Below are positions 49,553 to 58,359 of a stretch of 64,000 bases of DNA, one piece after another. Below the pieces are notes generated by a model. That model was given only the letters and a program-made list of their open reading frames with translations. It was not told the DNA's origin and did not search any database. A program made the translations under genes and the position numbers. How positions within the stretch are numbered: the stretch's first letter is position 1; each line of letters begins with the position of its first letter. This stretch comes from Methylobacterium brachythecii (GTDB lineage Bacteria > Pseudomonadota > Alphaproteobacteria > Rhizobiales > Beijerinckiaceae). The stretch is taken from positions 434,001 through 498,000 of the forward strand of contig NZ_JACIDN010000004.1 of the NCBI RefSeq assembly GCF_014196345.1, written 5' to 3'.

Positions 49553-50449
49553 TCAGGCCGCTTTGCGGCGGTTCAGCACCTCGGCGACGGTCGTGCCGAA
49601 GGAGCCCGGATCGGGCGCGACGGTGAGGCCGTAGCTCTTCATGATCTCGGCCTTCTCGGCGGCGCTGTCGCCGGAGGCGGAGATGATTGCGCCGGCATGG
49701 CCCATGCGGCGGCCCTTCGGTGCGGTGAGGCCCGCCACGAAGCCGATCACGGGCTTGGAGAAGTTCTCCTTGATCCAGGCGGAGGCCTCGGCCTCCTGCG
49801 GGCCGCCGATCTCGCCGATGATCAGCACGGCCTCGGTCTCGGGATCCTCCTGGAACAGGGCCAGGTGGTCGAGGAAGGACGAACCGTTGATCGGGTCGCC
49901 GCCGATGCCCACCGAGGTCGAGATGCCGATGCCGAGTTCCTTCAGCTGTGCGGCGGCCTCGTAGCCCAGCGTGCCGGAGCGCGAGATCACGCCGACATTG
50001 CCCTGCTTGTAGATGTGACCGGGCATGATCCCGAGCATCGACTTGCCGGGCGAGATGATGCCGGCGCAGTTCGGGCCGACCACCATGGTGCGGCGCTCCT
50101 TGGGGTAGCGCATCAGGTAGCGCTTCACCCGCATCATGTCCTGGGCCGGGATGCCGTCGGTGATCGAGCAGACCAGCTTCAGGCCGGCATCGGCCGCCTC
50201 CATGATCGCGTCCATGGCGAAGGGCGGCGCCACGAAGGTGATCGAGGTGGTGGCGCCGGTCTCGCGCACGGCGTCCTTCACCGTGTTGAACACCGGCACG
50301 CCGACATGGGTCTTGCCGCCCTTGCCGGGCGTGACGCCGCCGACGACGTTGCTGCCGTATTCGATCATCTCCTTGGCATGGAACGAGCCTTTGTCGCCCG
50401 TGATGCCCTGGACCAGGATCGGGGTCTTCTCGTCGATGAGAATGCTCAT
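49553..50449 (-). CDS. mtkB: Malate thiokinase (malate-CoA ligase) small subunit MtkB
   Basis: A 298-residue protein homologous to the alpha subunit of succinyl-CoA synthetase. The CoA-binding N-terminus (LVQGITGDKGSFHAKEMIEYG) and the phospho-His loop GRRMGHAGAII are present. With MtkA it makes malyl-CoA from malate, CoA and ATP, the serine-cycle step before MclA. Only the gene order distinguishes it from succinyl-CoA synthetase; that order is diagnostic. It lies 25 bases after mtkA. Confidence 0.96.
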   Translation of the reverse strand: MSILIDEKTPILVQGITGDKGSFHAKEMIEYGSNVVGGVTPGKGGKTHVGVPVFNTVKDAVRETGATTSITFVAPPFAMDAIMEAADAGLKLVCSITDGIPAQDMMRVKRYLMRYPKERRTMVVGPNCAGIISPGKSMLGIMPGHIYKQGNVGVISRSGTLGYEAAAQLKELGIGISTSVGIGGDPINGSSFLDHLALFQEDPETEAVLIIGEIGGPQEAEASAWIKENFSKPVIGFVAGLTAPKGRRMGHAGAIISASGDSAAEKAEIMKSYGLTVAPDPGSFGTTVAEVLNRRKAA

Positions 50450-50474
50450 GGCGTAATTCCTCCCTCGTCCCGGG

Positions 50475-51647
50475 TTATTGCTTGGCCGACTTGCCGGCCT
50501 CGACCGCCTTCTGGGCGGCCTCCGCCAGGCTGTCGGCGGTGATGAGGTCGAGATTCGAGTCCGCGAGGATCTTCTTGCCGGCCTCGACGTTCGTGCCGGC
50601 GAGCCGGACCACGAGGGGCACGTTGATCTTCACTTCGCGCGCCGCCTGCACCACGCCCTCGGCGATCCAGTCGCAGCGGTTGATGCCGGCGAAGATGTTC
50701 ACGAGGATCACCTTCACGTTGTCGTCGGACAGCACCAGGCGGAAGGCCGTGGCGACGCGCTCAGGCGAAGCGCCGCCGCCGACGTCGAGGAAGTTCGCGG
50801 GCGAGCCGCCGGCATGCTTGATCATGTCCATGGTGGCCATGGCCAAGCCGGCGCCGTTGACGATGCAGCCGATCTCGCCGTCGAGGCCGATGTAGTTGAG
50901 GCTGTGCTCGGCGGCCTGCGCCTCGCGTGGATCGCTCTGCGACGGGTCGTGCATGTCGGCGATGTTGCGCCGGCGGAACAGGGCGTTGTCGTCGAAGGAC
51001 ATCTTGGCATCGAGCGCCAGCACGCGGTCGTCCTTGGTGACGACGAGCGGGTTGATCTCGAGCATGGTGCCGTCGCAGTCGCGGAAGGCCCGGTAGGCGT
51101 TCATGATCGTCTTCACAGCGGCCGAGACCTGCTTGATGTTCAGGCCGAGCTGGAAGGCGATCTCGCGGGCCTGGAACTGCTGGAGGCCGACGGCCGGCTC
51201 GACGACGACCTGGATCAGGGCCTCGGGGTCCTTCTCGGCGATCTCCTCGATGTCCATGCCGCCATGCTTGGAGGCGATGACGCGCACGCGCTCGGCCTTC
51301 CGGTCGAGGACGTAGCCGAGATAGATCTCGCGATCGAAGGGGTCGGCGGTCTCGATGTAGACGCGCTGGACCGGCTTGCCTTCTGGGCCGGTCTGCAGGG
51401 TGACGAGGCGCTTGCCGAGCATGTTCTTGGCGGCGTCGCGGACCTCGTTATAGGTCCGGCACAGCTTGATCCCGCCGGCCTTGCCGCGGGCGCCGGCATG
51501 GATCTGCGCCTTCACGGCCCAGAACGAGCCCCCGAGCTCGGTCGCCGCGTAGACGGCCTGGTCGGGGCTGAAGGCGACGGCGCCCTTGGCCACGGCCACG
51601 CCGAAGCTCGCGAGCAGCTCCTTCGCTTGATACTCGTGAACGTCCAT
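50475..51647 (-). CDS. mtkA: Malate thiokinase (malate-CoA ligase) large subunit MtkA
   Basis: A 390-residue ATP-grasp protein homologous to the succinyl-CoA synthetase beta subunit ([17 protein letters not shown] start, [38 protein letters not shown], and [15 protein letters not shown]). The length equals that of Methylobacterium extorquens MtkA. It binds ATP and passes phosphate to the His of MtkB. It is preceded by a 163-base AT-rich gap that may carry its own promoter. Confidence 0.96.
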   Translation of the reverse strand: MDVHEYQAKELLASFGVAVAKGAVAFSPDQAVYAATELGGSFWAVKAQIHAGARGKAGGIKLCRTYNEVRDAAKNMLGKRLVTLQTGPEGKPVQRVYIETADPFDREIYLGYVLDRKAERVRVIASKHGGMDIEEIAEKDPEALIQVVVEPAVGLQQFQAREIAFQLGLNIKQVSAAVKTIMNAYRAFRDCDGTMLEINPLVVTKDDRVLALDAKMSFDDNALFRRRNIADMHDPSQSDPREAQAAEHSLNYIGLDGEIGCIVNGAGLAMATMDMIKHAGGSPANFLDVGGGASPERVATAFRLVLSDDNVKVILVNIFAGINRCDWIAEGVVQAAREVKINVPLVVRLAGTNVEAGKKILADSNLDLITADSLAEAAQKAVEAGKSAKQ

Positions 51648-51810
51648 CGAAGATCTCCTCCGCGTTTCCTTTTGCGAAGCATCCTCGCGTAAAAGTCAGT
51701 TCACGTGAAGCTGCCTGCGCCTGAACTTTTTCTTCTCTGGCAATTCAATTTGCTTGCCTGCCAGTTGTTTATAGAATTCATTTAAAGCGGAGCCGGTGGC
51801 GTGAGCCGGC
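51648..51810 (-). promoter_or_regulatory. AT-rich gap between fch and mtkA, possible internal promoter
   Basis: 163 bases, clearly richer in A+T than the rest of the block, between two genes of the serine-cycle run. It contains the perfect palindrome TTCACGTGAA at 51700-51709. A separate promoter here would let mtkA-mtkB-ppc-mclA be expressed independently of sgaA-hprA-mtdA-fch. No certain -35/-10 pair can be assigned. Confidence 0.4.
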
Positions 51811-52437
51811 TCAATTGACCTTGTTCTTGACGACCTCGTAGACGCGCTCGTTGATGGCCGAGGCTTCGCCGAGCAGGCCCTCGAGTTCCTTGAGCCGCTC
51901 CTCGGCAAAGGCGCGATCGTCGAGGCCCTTGGCGTTGACATAGACGTTGAGCGCAGCCGAGCGCAGGCCTGCGTAAGCCGAGAGCACGGCGACGCCGGCA
52001 TCCGAGATCACGTTGAGATTGCCCTTGTCGGCGACGGGCACGGCGAGGTCGATCACCTCGCGGCAGACCCGGCAGCAGGCGAGCGGCACGTCGGTTGCAA
52101 CCTTGAGCGCCGCCTGGATTTTTTCCGCCCGCGCGGCCTTTTCTTCGTCCGTGTTTTTCGGAAGCCCGTAGGCCGCCATCACCGCGTCGAAGGCCTCGAC
52201 GTCGTCGGCGATCATGCCGGTGAGCGTCGCGCGCAGTTTTTCGGATTGGGCGAGGACGCCCTTCAGCTCCTCCTCGACCTCGACGTATTTCTTCTTGCCG
52301 ATGGTCAGGTTGCACACCATCGACAGCAGGGCCGCGCCCATGGCGCCCGAGATGGCGGCGGCACCGCCGCCGCCGGGGGTCGGGGCGGAACTCGCCAGCC
52401 CGTCGAGGAAATTCGCGATGGTCTCGTTCTGGGCCAT
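51811..52437 (-). CDS. fch: Methenyl-tetrahydrofolate cyclohydrolase Fch
   Basis: A 208-residue helical protein of the FtcD-C/cyclodeaminase fold. Landmarks are FLDGLASSAPTPGGGGAAAISGAMGAALLSMV at the N-terminus and DVPLACCRVCREVIDLAV. It interconverts methenyl- and formyl-tetrahydrofolate in the C1 assimilation branch. Unusually for bacteria, methylotrophs use this instead of FolD. It begins 3 bases after mtdA, so the two are coupled. Confidence 0.96.
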   Translation of the reverse strand: MAQNETIANFLDGLASSAPTPGGGGAAAISGAMGAALLSMVCNLTIGKKKYVEVEEELKGVLAQSEKLRATLTGMIADDVEAFDAVMAAYGLPKNTDEEKAARAEKIQAALKVATDVPLACCRVCREVIDLAVPVADKGNLNVISDAGVAVLSAYAGLRSAALNVYVNAKGLDDRAFAEERLKELEGLLGEASAINERVYEVVKNKVN

Positions 52438-52440
52438 GGC

Positions 52441-53307
52441 TCAGGCCATCTCTTTGGCGAGGGCGTAGATGTTCTCGGCGTCGAACACGCCTTCGCTCGA
52501 CTCGAAGAGCTTTGCGATGCAGGCGCGGTGCAGCTTCAGCTTGAGGCCGCCGATGCCGAGCGCGCCGAGCGCGATCTTGCCGTTGTAATCCTTGGCCTTG
52601 TCGGTGGCCTCGATGCCGCCGATGCCGAGCGGGGGCTGGGCGTTGTAATCGGCGACGATCTCGACCGACGCTTCGTTCTGCCAGGCGGCAGCCGGGACGA
52701 GCTCGAGCCCGATGGCGCCGGCCGTGAAGATCAGGTTCTGGCCCTTGATGATCGCGGCGCGCGAAGCGTCGTCCGGCGTCTCGGCGGCCGTCACGTTGAC
52801 CTTGAAGCGCTTGTTGACGGCATCGGCGGCGGCCTGCGCCTTGTCGAGCTTGCGCCCGCAGACGATGACCTCGGCGCCCTCACCGGCCAGAAGCGCGGCC
52901 GAGCGCATGCCGACCGGGCCGGTGCCGGCCAGAACGACGGCCTTCTTGCCCTTCACGGAACCGCCGGCCGCCTTCACGGCGAGTGCGACGCCGGCTGCGG
53001 CGGTGGTGTTCGAGCCGTTCGAGTCGAGCATCACCGAGACGCGGAACGGGCCGAAGAAGCGCTTCTTGACCGCCTCGAACACCTTCTCGCCGGCGGCCAT
53101 GTCACCGCCGCCAACGAAGATCGCCGTCGACTGCTTCTCCTTGCCGCCGCGGGTGTAGATCGTGCCGTCGACATAGGCGCCGACGTTCTCGGGGGTGACG
53201 TTGCCGTAGCCGGTGATGTGATCGGCACCGCCGTCATAGCCGACGACCACGTCGAACACGCTCGGGGCGGCATCCGTGTCGAATTGGAAGAGAAGCTTCT
53301 TGGTCAT
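52441..53307 (-). CDS. mtdA: NADP-dependent methylene-H4F/H4MPT dehydrogenase MtdA
   Basis: A 288-residue dehydrogenase that begins MTKKLLFQFDTDAAPSVFD, as the M. extorquens enzyme does, with equal length. The Rossmann motif [19 protein letters not shown] binds NADP. It oxidises or reduces methylene-tetrahydrofolate (and the methanopterin analogue), the entry to serine-cycle carbon. The longer reading frame to 53373 adds an unconserved leader. A palindromic repeat lies upstream, between it and hprA. Confidence 0.97.
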   Translation of the reverse strand: MTKKLLFQFDTDAAPSVFDVVVGYDGGADHITGYGNVTPENVGAYVDGTIYTRGGKEKQSTAIFVGGGDMAAGEKVFEAVKKRFFGPFRVSVMLDSNGSNTTAAAGVALAVKAAGGSVKGKKAVVLAGTGPVGMRSAALLAGEGAEVIVCGRKLDKAQAAADAVNKRFKVNVTAAETPDDASRAAIIKGQNLIFTAGAIGLELVPAAAWQNEASVEIVADYNAQPPLGIGGIEATDKAKDYNGKIALGALGIGGLKLKLHRACIAKLFESSEGVFDAENIYALAKEMA

Positions 53308-53382
53308 GGTTCCTCTGGCGATCTGGTCGCGCGGTGCTTGGCGCGTTTCATTTGGGCAGCCCGTGGCCGCCATTCGTTAAGT

Positions 53383-53498
53383 CCGTCATTCCGGGGCCGC
53401 GAAGCGAAACCCGGACTCCAGAAACACAGGTCTCGATCCATCCGGCCGCCTCGGCGGCTCTGGATCCCGGCTTCGCCTCCGGCGCCCCGGGATGACGG
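53383..53498. repeat. Palindromic intergenic repeat, copy 2 (mtdA-hprA gap)
   Basis: Outer arms CCGTCATTCCGGGG (53383-53396) and CCCCGGGATGACGG (53485-53498), one mismatch. Shares GTCATTCCGGGGCCGCG with copy 1 at 49443 and the following AGCG-AACCCGGA core. The inner part is longer than in copy 1 (GATCCATCCGGCCGCCTCGG and so on). Same dispersed family, inserted between mtdA and hprA. Confidence 0.9.
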
Positions 53499-53510
53499 CG
53501 TTCGTGGGCT

Positions 53511-54455
53511 CTACACCTCGACGACGTTCTGCGGCTTGCCGTCGGCCCAGGCCTCGACGTTGTCGACGAGCTGATCGGCGAGGATCTGCATCGCTTCCTT
53601 CGATGCCCAGGCGACGTGCGGGGTGACGATCAGGTTCGGAAGATCCTGCTCGCACAGGATGTTGCCATCCTTCGGCGGCTCCTGGGCCACCACGTCGAAG
53701 CCGGCGCCGCCGATGGTGCCGTTCTTCAGCGCCTCGACCAGGGCTGCCTCGTCGACGAGACCGCCGCGGGCCGTGTTGATCAGCAGCGCGTGCTTCTTCA
53801 TCTTCTTGAGTTCATCGGCGCCGATCATGCCCTTGGTGTCGGGCGTCAGCGGCACGTGCAGCGTGATGACGTCGCTGTCGCGCAGGATGGTCTCGAAATC
53901 GACGAGGCCCGGCTGTTCGAAGACGTCGTAGGCGATGACCTTCATGCCGAGCGCCTCGGCGCGCTTGCCGATCGACTTGCCGAGCGCGCCGTAGCCGACG
54001 ATGCCGAGCGTCGAGCCGGCGATGTCGTGGATCGGGTAGTCGAAGTAGCAGAACTGGCTCGACTTGTTCCAATCGCCCCGGCGCACGGAATTGGCGTAGG
54101 GGACGATGGCGCGGCGGAGCGAGAACATCAGCCCGATCACGTGCTCGGGCACGGTGTTGAAGGCATAGCCGCGGATGTTGACGACGGTGATGCCCTGCTC
54201 TTTGGCCTGCTTCTTGTCGACGACGTCGGTGCCGGTGGCGGCGACGGCGATGAGCTTGAGGTCGGGGAGCTGCTTCAACACGTCGGCGCGCATCGGCACC
54301 TTGTTGATCAGGGCGATCTCGGCACCCTTCAGGCGCTCGACGATCTCCTCCGGCGTCCAGGTCGAGTCGTATTCCTTGTAGTCGTGCGGGAAGCTGAAGC
54401 TCCGCACCTTCGCGTCGAGGGATTCGCGGTCGAGGAAGACGACTTTCTTGGTCAT
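53511..54455 (-). CDS. hprA: Hydroxypyruvate reductase HprA
   Basis: A 314-residue D-2-hydroxyacid dehydrogenase, the length known for Methylobacterium HprA. The NAD motif is LGIVGYGALGKSIG, and the catalytic Arg, Glu and His lie in NTARGGLVDE, AQEPPKDGN and VTPHVAWAS. It reduces hydroxypyruvate to glycerate. The longer reading frame to 54887 runs into sgaA and is not used. Two tandem hairpins lie between sgaA and this gene. Confidence 0.97.
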   Translation of the reverse strand: MTKKVVFLDRESLDAKVRSFSFPHDYKEYDSTWTPEEIVERLKGAEIALINKVPMRADVLKQLPDLKLIAVAATGTDVVDKKQAKEQGITVVNIRGYAFNTVPEHVIGLMFSLRRAIVPYANSVRRGDWNKSSQFCYFDYPIHDIAGSTLGIVGYGALGKSIGKRAEALGMKVIAYDVFEQPGLVDFETILRDSDVITLHVPLTPDTKGMIGADELKKMKKHALLINTARGGLVDEAALVEALKNGTIGGAGFDVVAQEPPKDGNILCEQDLPNLIVTPHVAWASKEAMQILADQLVDNVEAWADGKPQNVVEV

Positions 54456-54512
54456 GGAATGTCCCTGTCTTCGGGCCGTGGCGTCGGCCGTCGCGTATTC
54501 TTGTCCAGGGTT

Positions 54513-54586
54513 TCGGACGGGGCGTCGAGACGCCCCGTCCGATGATCGGACTGCGCAGCCCCGAGACCTAGCGGGGTCTCGGGGCT
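54513..54586 (-). promoter_or_regulatory. Two tandem hairpins between sgaA and hprA
   Basis: On the sgaA mRNA side come first AGCCCCGAGACC and complement (54557-54586) and then TCGGACGGGGCGTC and complement (54513-54542). Both stems are perfect, 12 and about 13 bases. Neither has a strong T-run after it, so they look like attenuation, processing or mRNA-protection elements and not full terminators, in keeping with the differing need for Sga and Hpr. Confidence 0.6.
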
Positions 54587-54595
54587 TGGCGAGAC

Positions 54596-55804
54596 TTACG
54601 ACTTCGAGAGCGGGTTCTCGCGCAGGTAGCTCGACGCGGCGGCGACGCCCGAACCGGGCGTAACCTTCACGCCGTTGTCGATCATCGACATCTCGGCACC
54701 GGCGATGGCGCCGAGGAGCGAGAGCTCGTTCAGGTCGCCGACATGGCCGATGCGGAACACCTTGCCGGCGACTTCCGACAGACCCGCGCCGAGGGCGAGG
54801 TTGTAGCGGACGAAGGCGTGCTTGATGATCGCGGCGGCGTCGACGCCCTCCGGCACCACGATCGCGGTGACGGTGTCGGAGTTCCACTTGGGCTCCTTGG
54901 CGCAGGTCTTGAGACCCCAGGCCGCGACGGCCTGGCGGGTCGCCTCACCGAGCACGTGGTGGCGGTGATAGACGTTCTCGAGACCTTCCTCGTTGAGGCA
55001 GGCGAGCGCTTCGCGCAGGCCGTAGAGCAGCGGCACCGACGGCGTGTAGGGGAAGTAGCCGGCCGGGTTCTGCTTCCGCATGTCTTCCCAGTCGAAATAG
55101 ACGTGGGCGAGACGGTCGTTGTTGCCGCGCAGGGCTTCGGAGGCCTTGAGCGCCTTCGGGCTGATGCAGATCACGCCGAGGCCGGCCGGGAGCATCAGGC
55201 CCTTCTGCGAGCCGGCGATGGCGCAGTCGACGCCCCACTCGGTCGCATTGAAGGGCAGCGAGCCGATGGAGGAAACACCGTCGACGAAGAGCAGGGCCGG
55301 ATGGCCGGCGGCATCGATGGCCTTCCGCACGGCGCCGATATCCGAGGTCACGCCGGTGGCGGTCTCGTTATGGACGACCATGACGGCCTTGATCTCGTGG
55401 TTCTTGTCCTCGCGCAGGGCCTGCTCGATCTTCGCCGGATCGGCGCCGGTACCCCAGGCCTCTTCCTGGACGATGACGTCGAGGCCAATGCGCTTGGCCA
55501 TGTCGATCCAGAGATGGCTGAACTGGCCGAAGCGCGAGGTCAGCACCTTGTTGGTGCGCGCCAGGGTGTTGGTGAGCGCCGACTCCCAGATACCCGTGCC
55601 GGAGGCCGGGAACAGGATGATCGTGCCGTCGGTCGAACCGAACACCTTCTTGGTGTCCTCGAACAGCGGCTTGGTCAGCTCGGGGAACTCGACCGAGCGG
55701 TGATCCTCGGAGGGCACCAGCATCGCGCGCTGCACACGGTCCGGGATGTTCGTCGGACCCGGAACGAAGAGGTGGTTGCGACCAGGCCGTCTCGTTGCCG
55801 CCAT
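54596..55804 (-). CDS. sgaA: Serine-glyoxylate aminotransferase SgaA
   Basis: A 402-residue class V aminotransferase beginning MAATRRPGRNHLFVPGPTNIP, with length equal to that of M. extorquens Sga. It transfers the amino group of serine to glyoxylate, giving hydroxypyruvate and glycine. The PLP lysine is in AGSQKGLMLPAGL. GGAGG lies 8 bases before the ATG. It is the first gene of the serine-cycle block; in M. extorquens this promoter is controlled by the LysR-type QscR. Confidence 0.97.
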   Translation of the reverse strand: MAATRRPGRNHLFVPGPTNIPDRVQRAMLVPSEDHRSVEFPELTKPLFEDTKKVFGSTDGTIILFPASGTGIWESALTNTLARTNKVLTSRFGQFSHLWIDMAKRIGLDVIVQEEAWGTGADPAKIEQALREDKNHEIKAVMVVHNETATGVTSDIGAVRKAIDAAGHPALLFVDGVSSIGSLPFNATEWGVDCAIAGSQKGLMLPAGLGVICISPKALKASEALRGNNDRLAHVYFDWEDMRKQNPAGYFPYTPSVPLLYGLREALACLNEEGLENVYHRHHVLGEATRQAVAAWGLKTCAKEPKWNSDTVTAIVVPEGVDAAAIIKHAFVRYNLALGAGLSEVAGKVFRIGHVGDLNELSLLGAIAGAEMSMIDNGVKVTPGSGVAAASSYLRENPLSKS

Positions 55805-56420
55805 GAGTGTATCCTCCAAATTTCTATCTCTAACGGTCGGGCCGTGAGCCCGATCCTGTTGTCACATCGTCGTAGCGGGGCCTAGCCGCCGTGAAAGCGA
55901 TCCCGCGGCCCCGATAGCGCATGGCTCCGGCCGATCGGGCAGCCGAAGGTCCCCGCTCGCGCAGGGTCCGCGCCCATCGACCGTCGTCGGACCTGTCGGA
56001 AACGCCAAGCCTGGCAGAGCGGCGATCCGGCTGACGCCGTTCGCGTCGCGACGTGCTCCCCACGCCGGTCGCCTCCGCAGACTCGCTGCCTTCGATGCCT
56101 CAGCCGCCGGCCCCGTTCAAGGGTGGGGCGAGGGCGTCGAACGCCGTGATTTCCTTACCGAAACCCGAGCCGCCCGCTCCGTTTTGCACGGCCGCCGCCA
56201 CGGATCTCGCTGCGACGGATGATGCCCGGCTTGCCCCCGAAAGGAAAACTTAAAAAACTCAATCGGATGGCAAAAAGAATTTCCGGCGTTGCGCTCCGGA
56301 CTCAGCCTTCCGCCAATGCGCGCAAACTCATTTCCGGCCCTCTGCACGGGGGGCTGGCGTCATCAAACTGATATGGGAATTCGGTTTGGCTCCGGCACTT
56401 GGGGTAGGCCGGAGGAGCCG
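55805..56420. promoter_or_regulatory. Divergent control region upstream of sgaA and the LpxH-like gene
   Basis: 616 bases with no gene that I can support; ORFs here are biased noise. It must contain the sgaA promoter. QscR sites known from M. extorquens are upstream of sgaA, but I cannot place a specific T-N11-A box with confidence. The right part (56230-56290) is AT-richer and fits the promoter of the plus-strand genes. Confidence 0.5.
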
Positions 56421-57242
56421 GTGTCAGAGGATTCCGAGACGACGATCCGCGTGCGGACGCTCTTTCTGTCCGATACGCATCTCGGCACCAAGGGCTGCCA
56501 GGCTGCGCTGTTGCTCGACTTCCTGCGGGACGTCGACGCCGACACGATCTACCTCGTCGGCGACATCGTCGACGGCTGGCAGCTCCGTTCGGGCTGGTAC
56601 TGGCCCCAGGCGCATAACGACGTGGTGCAGAAGCTCCTGCGCAAGGTGCGCAAGGGCGCGCATGTGATCTACGTACCGGGCAATCACGACGAGTTCCTGC
56701 GCGACTATATCGGCACCACGTTCGGCGGCGTCGAACTCGCCGAGAGCAGCATCCATGTCGGCGCCGACGGCAAACGTTATCTCGTCATCCACGGCGACCA
56801 GTTCGACATGGTGGTGCGCCACTCGAAATGGCTCGCCCATCTCGGCGACGGCGCCTACACGGCGGCCCTCACCGTCAACACCCTGCTCAACAAGGTGCGA
56901 CGCCGGCTCGGCCTGTCCTACTGGTCGCTTTCGGCCTGGGCGAAGCTGAAGGTGAAGAACGCTGTGAACTTCATCGGCAAGTTCGAGGAGTTCCTCGTCT
57001 CCGAGGCGCGCCGCCAGGGTGCCGACGGCGTGATCTGCGGGCATATCCACCACGCCGCGAACCGCGACATCGACGGGTTCGCCTACATCAACACCGGCGA
57101 CTGGGTGGAATCCTGCACGGCCGTGGTCGAGCACTACGACGGCCGCATGGAGGTGCTGCACTATCCCAGCATGTTGCGCGAGCGCGCCGCTGCCGCGCAG
57201 GCCACCGAAATGATCGACACCCCGTCTCGGGCGGTCGCGTGA
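56421..57242 (+). CDS. LpxH-like UDP-2,3-diacylglucosamine diphosphatase/phosphoesterase
   Basis: A 273-residue calcineurin-type metallophosphoesterase. Metal motifs in order: FLSDTHLG, VGDIVDGW, VPGNHDEF, VIHGDQFD and CGHIHHA. The GTG start at 56421 has GGAGGAG nine bases upstream; an ATG at 56373 is the alternative. The family includes LpxH of lipid A synthesis, but the paired glycosyltransferase points to another membrane-lipid substrate. It overlaps that gene by 4 bases (GTGA). Confidence 0.85.
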   Translation: MSEDSETTIRVRTLFLSDTHLGTKGCQAALLLDFLRDVDADTIYLVGDIVDGWQLRSGWYWPQAHNDVVQKLLRKVRKGAHVIYVPGNHDEFLRDYIGTTFGGVELAESSIHVGADGKRYLVIHGDQFDMVVRHSKWLAHLGDGAYTAALTVNTLLNKVRRRLGLSYWSLSAWAKLKVKNAVNFIGKFEEFLVSEARRQGADGVICGHIHHAANRDIDGFAYINTGDWVESCTAVVEHYDGRMEVLHYPSMLRERAAAAQATEMIDTPSRAVA

Positions 57243-58303
57243 GGCTGCTGATCGCCACGGATGCCTGGCATCCGCAGGTCAACGGTGTGGTGCGGTCGCT
57301 GGAGCAGATGGTGCGTGCCGGCGAGGCGCAGGGCGTCGAGCCGATCTTCCTGACGCCGCAGGATTTCCGCTCGGTTCCGATGCCGGGCTACAACGAGATC
57401 CGACTCTCCCTCGTGACGCGAGCCGGCGTCATCCGGGCCTTCGACGGCCACAAGCCGACCCATGTCCACATCGCCACCGAAGGGCCGATCGGCCACGCGG
57501 CACGCCGTGCCTGCCTCGCCCGGGGGCGCCCCTTCACGACCAGCTATCACACGCGCTTCCCCGAATACCTCGCCGCTCGCGCACCCGTGCCGGAGCGGTG
57601 GAGCTACGCGTGGCTGCGCCGCTTCCACGCGGCAGCGAGCGGCACCATGGTGAGCACGGCCTCGCTCGAGCGGGAGCTCGCCGGGCGCGGCTTCACCAAC
57701 CTCATGACCTGGACTCGCGGGGTCGATACCGAGCTGTTCCGCCCGCAGGTGGGCGATGCGCTCTCCGACATTCCGGGCCCGATCTTCCTGTTCGTCGGGC
57801 GCGTGGCGGTCGAAAAGAACATCTCCGCCTTCCTAGGCCTCGATCTGCCGGGCACCAAGGTGGTGGTCGGCGACGGACCGGACCGGCTGCGCCTGCAGGG
57901 GCTTCATCCCGAGGCGCGCTTCCTCGGCACCAAGACCGGCGAGGAGCTCGCCAGGATCTACGCGGCCGCGGATGTCTTCGTGTTCCCGAGCCTCACCGAC
58001 ACCTTCGGCATCGTGCTGCTGGAGGCCCTGGCCTGCGGCCTCCCGGTGGCCGCCTTCCCGGTGACCGGACCCCTCGACGTGCTCTCGGGAACCGGCGCGG
58101 GCGTGCTCGACCACGACCTGCGTGCGGCCGCCCTCGCCGCCCTGGAGATCCCGCGCGAGCGTTGCCGCGCGGAGGCCCTCCGCCACACCTGGGCCGAGAG
58201 CGCGCGCCAGTTCTACGGCAACATCGAGACCGCCCATGCGGTCGGGCCGATGCGTTCGGCGGGGCGTGGCCGGCCGTCGGAGAGGCTCGTCGAACTCGGG
58301 TGA
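57239..58303 (+). CDS. Family GT4 glycosyltransferase
   Basis: A 354-residue GT-B fold enzyme. The N-terminal acceptor domain begins RLLIATDAWHPQVNGVVRSLEQ and includes TSYHTRFPEYLAAR; the C-terminal nucleotide-sugar domain has FVGRVAVEKN and FVFPSLTDTFGIVLLEALACGLPVAA. It resembles alpha-mannosyl- and glucosyl-transferases that act on lipids. The GTG start overlaps the phosphoesterase stop, so the two probably act in one glycolipid pathway; the exact sugar is unknown. Confidence 0.87.
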   Translation: MRLLIATDAWHPQVNGVVRSLEQMVRAGEAQGVEPIFLTPQDFRSVPMPGYNEIRLSLVTRAGVIRAFDGHKPTHVHIATEGPIGHAARRACLARGRPFTTSYHTRFPEYLAARAPVPERWSYAWLRRFHAAASGTMVSTASLERELAGRGFTNLMTWTRGVDTELFRPQVGDALSDIPGPIFLFVGRVAVEKNISAFLGLDLPGTKVVVGDGPDRLRLQGLHPEARFLGTKTGEELARIYAAADVFVFPSLTDTFGIVLLEALACGLPVAAFPVTGPLDVLSGTGAGVLDHDLRAAALAALEIPRERCRAEALRHTWAESARQFYGNIETAHAVGPMRSAGRGRPSERLVELG

Positions 58304-58359
58304 CGCGAGGGGCTCGGGATGCGAGAAGCCGGCTCCCACCTCCTTCCGCTCCTGGCCTC

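Noticed and set aside
50475..51647. Calling the two-subunit ligase succinyl-CoA synthetase
   Set aside because: The sequences are homologous, but the position between fch and ppc-mclA is that of malate thiokinase.
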